From: Georgenia subflava
GTDB lineage: Bacteria > Actinomycetota > Actinomycetes > Actinomycetales > Actinomycetaceae
Assembly (NCBI RefSeq): GCF_009193155.1
Contig: NZ_VUKD01000001.1
Location: 1,116,001 to 1,180,000 of the forward strand
Length of the DNA stretch: 64,000 nt
Direction: 5' to 3'
Shown here piece by piece: positions 36,388-43,915 of this stretch (its first letter is position 1; each line of letters begins with the position of its first letter). The translations under genes and the position numbers were made by a program. The notes beneath the pieces are model-generated. The model saw only the letters and a program-made list of their open reading frames with translations. It was not told where the DNA came from and ran no database searches.

Positions 36388-37569
36388 ATGAACGACACCT
36401 ACAGCATCCTGCGGAGGCCGGAGCCGGCGCTCAGCCCGTCGCCCTTCGACTCCTCGACCGGCCGGGCCGGGCTGGAGAGCGCCGGCCCGCCCCAGCTCGA
36501 GGTGGCCCAGCTCTCCAAGGGGGATCTGCTCGACGTCGCGCGCGACCCCGGTGTCCGCGCGGTCGCGCCGATCATGCCGACCCGGCTCATCGCGCCCGTG
36601 GCCGAGCAGTCCGACGTGACCGCCGCGTCCGGACCTACCTGGGGGGTTCAGGCGGTGGGGGCGGACACCTCGGCGCGCACCGGCGCAGGGGTGAGCGTCT
36701 CGATCCTCGACACGGGGATCGACTCCGATCATCCGGCGTTCGCCGGCGTCACGATCGTCCAGGAGGACTTCACCGGATCCGGCAACGGTGACAACCAGGG
36801 CCACGGCACCCACTGCGCGGGCACGGTGTTCGGCCGCGACGTCGACGGCACCCGCATCGGCGTCGCCCCAGGTGTCGAGCACGCCCTGATCGGCAAGGTG
36901 CTCGGCGACGACGGCAGCGGCGACTCGGCCATGCTCTTCAACGGGATGCAGTGGGCCGTCCGCGAGGGCGCGCACGTGCTCTCGATGTCCCTGGGTTTCG
37001 ACTTCCCCGGCCTCGTCGCCCGGCTCGTCGAGGACGGCTGGCCGGCCGACCTCGCCACCTCCGCCGCCCTGGAGGGCTACCGCGCCAACCTCCGGATGTT
37101 TGACGCCATCATGGAGGTCGTCGCCAGCCAGGCGGCGTTCGGCCACGGCACGATCGTCACCGCGGCGGCCGGGAACGAGAGCCGGCGCAACGTCAATCCC
37201 GACCACGAGATCGCCGTCTCGCTCCCCGCAGCCGCCGACGGCGTCGTCTCCGTCGGGGCGCTCGCGCAGGACGCCGCCGGTCTGGTCGTCGCGCCGTTCT
37301 CGAACACGTTCCCCCACGTCGCGGCACCCGGCGTGGACGTCATCTCCGCCCGCGCCGGCGGCGGGCTCCGGAGTCTCAGCGGCACGTCGATGGCCACGCC
37401 GCACGTAGCCGGAGTCACCGCGCTGTGGTGGGAGGAGGTGCTCGCCTCCGCCCTGCCGGGGACGGCAGGCACCGTGACCTCGCGCATCCTCGCGCACAGC
37501 GATCTCGGGGCCCTGGCTCCGGGGGTCGACGTCGCCGACCGAGGCGTCGGGCTGGTCCGCGCCCCCTAG
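36388..37569 (+). CDS. Subtilisin-like serine protease (S8), no signal peptide
   Basis: A 393-residue S8 protease. The catalytic Asp is 108 in SILDTGIDSDHP, His 139 in GHGTHCAGT, oxyanion Asn 263 in AAAGNES, and Ser 334 in SGTSMATPHVAG. There is no signal peptide or membrane anchor, so it is predicted intracellular or exported by an unusual route. The N-terminal 85 residues may be an inhibitory propeptide. An insertion of about 60 residues between the His and Asn regions is longer than in subtilisin. The ATG follows GGGAGG. Confidence 0.92.
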   Translation: MNDTYSILRRPEPALSPSPFDSSTGRAGLESAGPPQLEVAQLSKGDLLDVARDPGVRAVAPIMPTRLIAPVAEQSDVTAASGPTWGVQAVGADTSARTGAGVSVSILDTGIDSDHPAFAGVTIVQEDFTGSGNGDNQGHGTHCAGTVFGRDVDGTRIGVAPGVEHALIGKVLGDDGSGDSAMLFNGMQWAVREGAHVLSMSLGFDFPGLVARLVEDGWPADLATSAALEGYRANLRMFDAIMEVVASQAAFGHGTIVTAAAGNESRRNVNPDHEIAVSLPAAADGVVSVGALAQDAAGLVVAPFSNTFPHVAAPGVDVISARAGGGLRSLSGTSMATPHVAGVTALWWEEVLASALPGTAGTVTSRILAHSDLGALAPGVDVADRGVGLVRAP

Positions 37570-37747
37570 ACCCGGCCAGCCCTGCGCGCCCGGACCGTCC
37601 GGGCCTCCGAGCTGCCCGGCCGGCGTCGCCCGCGGAACGCCGGCCGTTGCGCCGAGCGCGGACACGGGCGGGTCGGCCGGTCACGTCGTCGCACACTGGA
37701 TGCGCCACCGACCGATCCGGATGTGTCACCGACCGAGAGGACCCACC

Positions 37748-38188
37748 GTGCGCAGACTCCCTGCCGCAGCCGCCCTGACCGGAATCGCGCTCGCCCTCGC
37801 CGGGTGCTCCGACGCCGAGATCCCCGATGTCGGCGAGATCAGCGAGTCCATCTCCGACGCGGCGGACAGTCTGGGCGGTGCGGTCGACGAGGCGCGGTCC
37901 GCGATCGACGACGCTCGCGCGGAGCTCGAGAACCTCGAGCCAGGGGCACGGTCCGCCGTCGAGGACGCCGTGGGTTCCGCGACGACGTCGATCGAGCAGG
38001 CGGAGGAGGCGCTCGGCGCCGGCGGCGACGACGCCCGTGCGGCCGTCGACGAGGCGGAGACGGCGCTGGCGGACGCCAGGACCGAGCTGGAGGAGGCGTC
38101 CGAGTCGGTCGACGGCACCGCCAAGGAGGCGCTCGACGCGCTCTCGGCGAAGGTCGACGAGCTCACACAGGAACTCGCCTCGCGCTGA
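37748..38188 (+). CDS. Predicted lipoprotein with long coiled-coil
   Basis: A 146-residue lipoprotein. The signal peptide ends in a lipobox LAGC with Cys20 as the modified residue. The mature part is almost wholly charged heptads rich in Glu, Ala and Asp (DEARSAIDDARAELENLE and similar), predicting a long coiled coil on the outer face of the membrane. The start is a GTG 8 nt after GAGAGGA. Function unknown; similar proteins are spacers or scaffolds. A CACCGACCGA direct repeat lies just upstream. Confidence 0.8.
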   Translation: MRRLPAAAALTGIALALAGCSDAEIPDVGEISESISDAADSLGGAVDEARSAIDDARAELENLEPGARSAVEDAVGSATTSIEQAEEALGAGGDDARAAVDEAETALADARTELEEASESVDGTAKEALDALSAKVDELTQELASR

Positions 38189-38271
38189 CCGCCGGGGCGT
38201 AGTCTCGACGCACGTCAGCACCAACCGGCCCGCGTCCCACGACCGTGGTGACGGAGCGGACGGGGGAGGCG

Positions 38272-39948
38272 ATGCCGATACCGACCGGCGGTGCTCTCGC
38301 GCGGCCCCCGAGGCGGCTGGTATGTGCCGTGACGGCCGTCCTGGTGGGGGTGATGGTCGGCTGCGTCCTTCCGGCGGCCGAGACGACCGTCTCGGCGGCG
38401 GCCACCGAGCCGACCCGGTCCGTGCTCGTCGAAGCGAGCGCCGGCTCCGCGCCGCCGTGGCCCGCCGTGGACCAGGTGACCGGGCCCGTCGCGGCGTACC
38501 TCGACGCCGAGACCCGCCGGCTCGGCCTGCCCGGTGCGGCCGTGAGCGTGATCGTCGGCGGGGACGTCGTGTGGACGCACGCGACCGGGACGGCAGACCC
38601 CGCGGGGGAGCCGATGACCGCCGACACCCCGGTCCTGCTCGCCTCGACCTCGAAGGCCATCACCGCGATCGCCGTCGCCCAGCTGGTGCAGGACGGTCGG
38701 CTCGACCTCACGGAGCCGGTGAGCGAGTACCTGCGGTGGTTCACGCCGACCACGCCCGGGCCGCCGATGACTGTGGGGGACCTGCTGCACCACACGGCCG
38801 GGCTCGACCTCGGGCACGACGCCGGGACGCATCTCGCCGACGGCGGTCCGCACCCCCTCCAGGACCGGGTCCGCGACCTGGCCGAGGACGACATCGCCGT
38901 GGCGCCGGGGGAGTACAGCTACTCGAACGCGAGCTACGACGTCCTCGGTCTGCTCGTGGCCGAGACGTCCGGCCGGCCCTTCGGCGCCTACGTCGCCGAG
39001 CACGTGCTCGCTCCCCTGGGGATGGACCACGCCTACACCAGTGCGGAGACGGCGCGCGCCGACGGCCTCGCGGAGGGGTACTACCGGTGGTTCGGCCGGT
39101 GGTGGCGGGCCGCCGACATGCCTGCCCCGGGCGGCTCCCGGCCGTCGGCGACGATGTACGGCTCGGCGTCGGACCTCGGCCGGCTCGTCGCCGCCCACCT
39201 GACCCGGCCGGCGAACGTCCTGCCCCCGGCCGGCTGGGACCTGCTCACCGCGCCCGAGGCCCTGATAGCGCCGGACGTCTTCTACGCCGGTGGCCTGGTC
39301 GTCCGACCGCAGTGGGAGCTCGCCGATCCCTCCGGGACGTCCCCGGACACCTCGGCCCTCCCGACCGTCTACGAGCACAACGGGAGCTGGCCGAACTCCC
39401 ATACGTTCCTGGCCTTCGTCCCCGAGCAGGACCGCGGCGTCGCACTCGTCGTCAACGGCAACGACCAGGCACGGGAGTCGGCCCTGGTGGGCCTGGACCA
39501 CAACCTGCTGCGGCTGCTCGCGGGGCACGACGCGGTGCACGTGCCGGTGACCGACGAGCCCCTGCAACGCTACGGCTGGGCGATCGCGGCGGTCTTCCTG
39601 GGTCTGGAGCTGGTGAGCCTGGGTTGGTCCGTGCGCCGGCTCCGCGCCCGTCCAGCTGGCCCGTCCGGCGTCCGGTCCCGCACCTCCCTCCTCCGGACGG
39701 CGCTACCGCCACTGGTCCTTGACGCCGTCGTCGTGTGGCTGGTGCTCGCCTACATCCCGGCGCGGTTCTTCACCACGCCGGCCGAGCTGATCAGGCTGAA
39801 TCCCGACCTGGGCGTGCTGATCGTCCCGGGCCTCGCGCTCGCGCTGGTGTGGGGTCCGCTGCGCACGGTGCTGCTGCTGCGGATCCATGGAGCGGGGCAG
39901 GTCTCTCCGCCTCAGGCCCGGGAGGAGGGCGCAGTGACCGCCGCCTGA
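38272..39948 (+). CDS. Membrane-anchored beta-lactamase-fold serine hydrolase
   Basis: A 558-residue serine hydrolase with an N-terminal signal segment, class C-like motifs STSK (SxxK) and YSN (YxN), and a C-terminal module of about three membrane helices (from about residue 440). Such D,D-peptidase-like proteins act on cell-wall peptides or small esters outside the membrane. It is the third hydrolase of this type here and the only one with membrane parts. The ATG at 38272 is preferred over a GTG at 38245; a GGAGG lies close before it. Confidence 0.85.
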   Translation: MPIPTGGALARPPRRLVCAVTAVLVGVMVGCVLPAAETTVSAAATEPTRSVLVEASAGSAPPWPAVDQVTGPVAAYLDAETRRLGLPGAAVSVIVGGDVVWTHATGTADPAGEPMTADTPVLLASTSKAITAIAVAQLVQDGRLDLTEPVSEYLRWFTPTTPGPPMTVGDLLHHTAGLDLGHDAGTHLADGGPHPLQDRVRDLAEDDIAVAPGEYSYSNASYDVLGLLVAETSGRPFGAYVAEHVLAPLGMDHAYTSAETARADGLAEGYYRWFGRWWRAADMPAPGGSRPSATMYGSASDLGRLVAAHLTRPANVLPPAGWDLLTAPEALIAPDVFYAGGLVVRPQWELADPSGTSPDTSALPTVYEHNGSWPNSHTFLAFVPEQDRGVALVVNGNDQARESALVGLDHNLLRLLAGHDAVHVPVTDEPLQRYGWAIAAVFLGLELVSLGWSVRRLRARPAGPSGVRSRTSLLRTALPPLVLDAVVVWLVLAYIPARFFTTPAELIRLNPDLGVLIVPGLALALVWGPLRTVLLLRIHGAGQVSPPQAREEGAVTAA

Positions 39949-40032
39949 GATGCCCGTCACCCGTGACGCGGTGCGGGGCCCGGCGGTGAGAGGATCGGGG
40001 CAGCACCCACAACCCCTGGAGGTCCCGAGAAC

Positions 40033-40932
40033 ATGGCCCTGCCCTACGACGACGAGCCGAGCTTCGCTGCATACGCCCACCCCGAGCGCCTGGTCTCCAC
40101 CGAGTGGCTGGCCGCGCACCTCGGCGAGCCGGGGCTCGTCGTCGTCGAGTCCGACGAGGACGTCCTGCTCTACGAGACGGGCCACATCCCGGGGGCGGTG
40201 AAGGTCGACTGGCACCTCGACCTCAATGACCGCGTCACCCGCGACTACGTCGACGGCGAGGGTTTCGCGCGGCTGATGTCCGCCAAGGGCATCGACCGGG
40301 ACACCACGGTGGTGCTCTACGGCGACATGAACAACTGGTGGGCCGCCTACGCCCTGTGGGTCTTCACCCTCTTCGGGCACCCGGACGTGCGACTGCTCGA
40401 CGGCGGCCGGTCGAAGTGGCAGGCGGAGAACCGCGAGATGACCACCGACGTGCCGACGCCGTCGGCGACCGAGTACCCCGTGGTCGACCGCGACGACACC
40501 GTCGTGCGCGCCTACAAGGAGGACGTGCTCGGCTTCCTCGGCGGCCAGCTCATCGACGTCCGCTCCCAGCCCGAGTACACCGGCGAGCGCACCCACCTGC
40601 CCGACCACCCCGACGAGAGCACCCTCCGGGGCGGGCACATCCCCGGCGCCGAGTCGGTGCCGTGGGCGCGGGCCGCGAACGAGGACGGCACCTTCAAGGG
40701 GCGCGCCGAGCTCGAGGCGATCTACCAGCAGGAGAAGGGCCTGGACCCGGCGGAGCCGGTCATCGCCTACTGCCGCATCGGTGAGCGCTCCGCGCACAGC
40801 TGGTTCGTGCTCCAGCACCTGCTCGGCTTCCCGGACGTGCGCAACTACGACGGGTCGTGGACCGAGTGGGGCAACGCCGTGCGGGTGCCGATCGCCGTCG
40901 GGGAGGAGCCGGGGGAGGTGCCCGCCCGATGA
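40033..40932 (+). CDS. Thiosulfate/3-mercaptopyruvate sulfurtransferase
   Basis: A 299-residue two-domain rhodanese. The C-terminal active site is Cys247 in [12 protein letters not shown], and the N-terminal domain has the usual inactive rhodanese fold. The CRIGER loop fits thiosulfate specificity. It passes a persulfide sulfur and here overlaps a SufE gene by 4 bp (ATGA), so it probably supplies sulfur for Fe-S cluster work. The quoted ATG gives the normal family length. Confidence 0.9.
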   Translation: MALPYDDEPSFAAYAHPERLVSTEWLAAHLGEPGLVVVESDEDVLLYETGHIPGAVKVDWHLDLNDRVTRDYVDGEGFARLMSAKGIDRDTTVVLYGDMNNWWAAYALWVFTLFGHPDVRLLDGGRSKWQAENREMTTDVPTPSATEYPVVDRDDTVVRAYKEDVLGFLGGQLIDVRSQPEYTGERTHLPDHPDESTLRGGHIPGAESVPWARAANEDGTFKGRAELEAIYQQEKGLDPAEPVIAYCRIGERSAHSWFVLQHLLGFPDVRNYDGSWTEWGNAVRVPIAVGEEPGEVPAR

Positions 40933-41375
40933 GCGGCGACCTGCCGACCGCGTTCGCGGCGATCGTCGACGACTTCAACGCCGTCACCGCGCCCGACCGG
41001 CTCCAGATGCTGCTCGAGTTCAGCCGCAACCTCCCGGCGCTGCCCGAGCGCTACGCCGAGCACCCCGAGCTGCTGGAGCCGGTCCCGGAGTGCCAGTCCC
41101 CGATCTTCCTGATCGCCGAGGTCGACGGCGCCGGTGACGACGCCGTCGTGCACCTGCACTTCTCCGCCCCGCAGGAGTCGCCCACGACGAGCGGGTTCGC
41201 GGGGATCCTGCACGAAGGACTGGACGGTCTGACCGTCGCGGACGTCCTCGCCGTCCCGGCGGACGTTTCCGACCGGCTCGGGCTCGCGGAGGCCGTCAGC
41301 CCGCTGCGGCTGCGTGGCATGGCCGGCATGCTCGGCCGGATCAAACGTCAGGTACGGGAGAAGGCGGCGGCCTGA
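40929..41375 (+). CDS. SufE-like sulfur acceptor
   Basis: A 148-residue SufE family protein with the acceptor Cys55 in [10 protein letters not shown] and the C-terminal [19 protein letters not shown] helix. SufE takes sulfur from a cysteine desulfurase as a persulfide and passes it to the SufBCD scaffold; here the partner sulfurtransferase overlaps it, so it may accept sulfur from that enzyme instead. No suf operon is in the window. Confidence 0.88.
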   Translation: MSGDLPTAFAAIVDDFNAVTAPDRLQMLLEFSRNLPALPERYAEHPELLEPVPECQSPIFLIAEVDGAGDDAVVHLHFSAPQESPTTSGFAGILHEGLDGLTVADVLAVPADVSDRLGLAEAVSPLRLRGMAGMLGRIKRQVREKAAA

Positions 41376-41382
41376 GGGCGAC

Positions 41383-42327
41383 ATGAGCTACCCGTCGATC
41401 GAGCCGTACGAGAGCGGGCTGCTCGACGTCGGCGACGGGCACCACCTGTACTGGGAGGTCTGCGGCAACCCCGCCGGCAAGCCCGCCGTCGTCGTGCACG
41501 GCGGACCGGGCTCGGGGTGCAGCGAGGGGATGCGGCGCTGGTTCGACCCCGCGGCCTACCGGATCGTGCTGGTCGACCAGCGCAACGCCGGCCGCAGCCT
41601 CCCGCACGCGGGCGAGCCGGTCGTGGACCTGTCCGCCAACACCACGGCCCACCTCGTCGCGGACCTGGAGCGGCTGCGCCTTCACCTCGACGTCGACCGC
41701 TGGCTCGTGCTCGGCGTCTCCTGGGGCAGCACCCTCGCGCTCGCGTACGCCGAGACACACCCGCAGGCGGTCAGCGAGGTGGTCCTCCTGGCGGTGACGA
41801 CGACGTCCCGCACCGAGGTCGAGTGGATCACCCGGGACATGGGACGGGTCTTCCCCGAGGAGTGGGAGCGGTTCGTCTCCCTCGTCCCCGAGGTCGCCGA
41901 CGGCGGCAACATTCCTGCCGCGTACGCCCGCCTCCTCGCCGATCCCGACCCCGCCGTGCACGAGCCGGCCGCACTGGCCTGGTGCCGCTGGGAGGACACG
42001 CACGTCGCGACGGTGCCGGGTTCCGAGCCCCGCATGCAGCGCTACGAGCCTCGCAAACGCCTCGCCGTCGCCCGCCTCGTCACCAGGTACTGGGCGAACG
42101 CCGCCTTCCTGCCCGACGGCGCGCTTCTCGCCGGCGCCGCTCGCCTGGCCGGGATCCCCGGCGTGCTCATCACCGGCCGGCTCGACATCTCCGGCCCGGC
42201 CGACACCGCCTACCACCTGCACCGGGCGTGGCCCGGAAGCGAGCTGCACGTCGTCGAGGACACCGGCCACGGGGCCGGCGGCATCGGCCTGGTGGAGACC
42301 ACCGACCGTTTCGCCACCCGCCGCTGA
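41383..42327 (+). CDS. Prolyl iminopeptidase-like alpha/beta hydrolase
   Basis: A 314-residue enzyme of the prolyl iminopeptidase branch: HGGPGSG oxyanion loop, DQRNAGRS (where true iminopeptidases have DQRGCGRS), nucleophile Ser113 in GVSWGS, and a C-terminal His in DTGHGAGGIG. The altered DQR loop and SWGS elbow suggest a related aminopeptidase or other hydrolase rather than a classical prolyl iminopeptidase. It starts 7 nt after the SufE stop but that may be coincidence. Confidence 0.85.
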   Translation: MSYPSIEPYESGLLDVGDGHHLYWEVCGNPAGKPAVVVHGGPGSGCSEGMRRWFDPAAYRIVLVDQRNAGRSLPHAGEPVVDLSANTTAHLVADLERLRLHLDVDRWLVLGVSWGSTLALAYAETHPQAVSEVVLLAVTTTSRTEVEWITRDMGRVFPEEWERFVSLVPEVADGGNIPAAYARLLADPDPAVHEPAALAWCRWEDTHVATVPGSEPRMQRYEPRKRLAVARLVTRYWANAAFLPDGALLAGAARLAGIPGVLITGRLDISGPADTAYHLHRAWPGSELHVVEDTGHGAGGIGLVETTDRFATRR

Positions 42328-42564
42328 GGGGCGGTGCCTGCACTTTCGACGGTGGTGTCGCCCTCGAAGGCTCACCCGGGCGTGCGGCGTTGTGCCGGGG
42401 AACCTGGGCGCCACTCACGGCTGCTCGGGACTCAAGCGGCCGTGAGCCATGGCACTGCGCATGCAGGTGCGCCGTGTCCAGGAGGGCTCCTACAGTGGTG
42501 CGGTGCGAGCGTCGGCGTGTGAGAGTGACGCTGCGGGCGGGACGTCCCGTTCGTGACCCCCTGA

Positions 42565-42598
42565 CACGAGGACGGCCTCGTGGGGACAGGACTTGTCC
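42565..42598 (+). promoter_or_regulatory. Two hairpins at the antiporter start
   Basis: A 7-bp stem CACGAGG-ACGG-CCTCGTG (42565-42582) and a 5-bp inverted repeat GGACA/TGTCC (42584-42598) lie immediately before the ATG of the antiporter gene. The second brackets the only Shine-Dalgarno-like AGGA, so folding could mask it and control translation. The other 240 bp of this gap hold nothing clear. Confidence 0.4.
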
Positions 42599-43756
42599 AT
42601 GATGTCCGCCACTGCTCGGTCGATCCTTACGCCCGCTGCGATCGGCCGCCTGATGCTGGGCTGGGGCACCTTCGTCGCGCTGATGCTCTCCGGCTCCCTG
42701 CTCGAGGCACCCGCACCGCCACTGCTGGTCGCGGCCCTTGCGGTGATCGTCGGCGTGATCCTGGTCTGCTCCTTCGGGGTGGTCCACGAGGCCGAGCACC
42801 TTGCTCGTCGACTTGGTGACCCTTATGGCTCCCTCGTGCTGACCCTCTCGATCGTGGTGATCGAGGTGATCCTCATCGCTGCCGTCATGCTGGGCCCTGG
42901 CGAGCACGCCACCATCGCACGAGACTCGGTGATGGCCGTGTCGATGATCATCCTCAACGCGGTGATCGGCCTCTGTCTCCTCGTCGGCGGGATGAAGCAC
43001 AGCGACATGAGGCACAACCGCACCGGCACCTCCGCCTACCTCGCTGTGCTGGTCGTGCTGTCCTCGCTGGCGTTGGCCCTTCCCGGTCTGATCGGCCGCG
43101 AGGGCGCCTACACGCCGGGGCAGGAGCTCCCCGTCATCGTGCTGACCGTTGTCCTGTACGGATTCTTCTTGTTCCGGCAGATGGGCAAGCAAGCTGGTGA
43201 CTTCCGGGAGGTCGACCCCCGCCTGACTGCCGCAGTAGCCCTGGGTGGCGACGTCCCGTCCGCCGAGGGGCGTCAGAGCGTCGCCCGGGTCATCGCCGAG
43301 CACCGCCGTGAACTGCTGCTGCGGGCTGCGCTGCTCGTAGCGACGGTTCTGCCCATCGTGCTGCTGTCGCACGACATGGCCGCGCTGCTGGACGACGGGC
43401 TCGGACGGATCGGGGCGCCGGTAGCCCTCGCCGGCGTCCTGATCGCCATGATCGTCTTCCTCCCGGAGGCGATCACGTCGCTGCGCGCCGCGCTGCAGGG
43501 TGAGATCCAGCGCGTCATCAACCTGTGCCATGGTGCCCTGGTCTCCACGGTCGGGCTGACCATCCCCGCGGTCCTCGTCATCGGCTCACTCACCGGACAG
43601 ACCGTCGTGCTGGCCGAGTCGCCCGTCAACCTGCTGCTCCTCGGCATCACGTTGCTGCTGTCGGTGACCACGTTCTCGGCAAAGAGCGTGACGGCGATGC
43701 ACGGCGCAGCCCATCTCGTGGTGTTCGCCGTCTACGGCATCGCCATATTCTCCTGA
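42599..43756 (+). CDS. ChaA-type ionic antiporter (Ca2+/H+)
   Basis: A 385-residue CaCA-superfamily protein with 11 predicted helices. Family marks are GDPYGSLVLTLSIVVIEVILIAAVML near residue 80, and the mirrored second repeat around IVFLPEAITSLRAALQGEIQRVINL near 285, both acidic repeat motifs. ChaA exchanges Ca2+, K+ or Na+ for protons at the inner membrane. A paired-hairpin leader overlaps its start. An ATG at 42602 is equally possible. Confidence 0.88.
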   Translation: MMSATARSILTPAAIGRLMLGWGTFVALMLSGSLLEAPAPPLLVAALAVIVGVILVCSFGVVHEAEHLARRLGDPYGSLVLTLSIVVIEVILIAAVMLGPGEHATIARDSVMAVSMIILNAVIGLCLLVGGMKHSDMRHNRTGTSAYLAVLVVLSSLALALPGLIGREGAYTPGQELPVIVLTVVLYGFFLFRQMGKQAGDFREVDPRLTAAVALGGDVPSAEGRQSVARVIAEHRRELLLRAALLVATVLPIVLLSHDMAALLDDGLGRIGAPVALAGVLIAMIVFLPEAITSLRAALQGEIQRVINLCHGALVSTVGLTIPAVLVIGSLTGQTVVLAESPVNLLLLGITLLLSVTTFSAKSVTAMHGAAHLVVFAVYGIAIFS

Positions 43757-43827
43757 GCACCCGTGCGTGCAGCCCGCATTCCTCTCGGTGGACCTGCCGG
43801 AGCTCAGTCAGCTGTCGGCTTGTTCTG

Positions 43828-43843
43828 GCCCGCCACCGCGGGC
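43828..43843 (+). terminator. Hairpin after the antiporter gene
   Basis: A 6-bp GC stem (GCCCGC/GCGGGC) with a CACC loop, 72 nt after the antiporter stop and before the DUF4062-STAND gene. A candidate terminator without a T-run. Confidence 0.35.
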
Positions 43844-43915
43844 GGTCAAGGCTTTCGGCCATGGTGGCGCCCTCCGGCGTAGCATCTGGACACCTCTCAC
43901 GACGGTGGGTCGACG

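Noticed and set aside
36330-36791. Second ATG with GAGGAGG in another frame over the subtilase start
   Set aside because: The 150-odd-codon product is low-complexity Arg/Gly; the subtilase frame has its own GGGAGG and a full domain. The upstream signal may be decoy.
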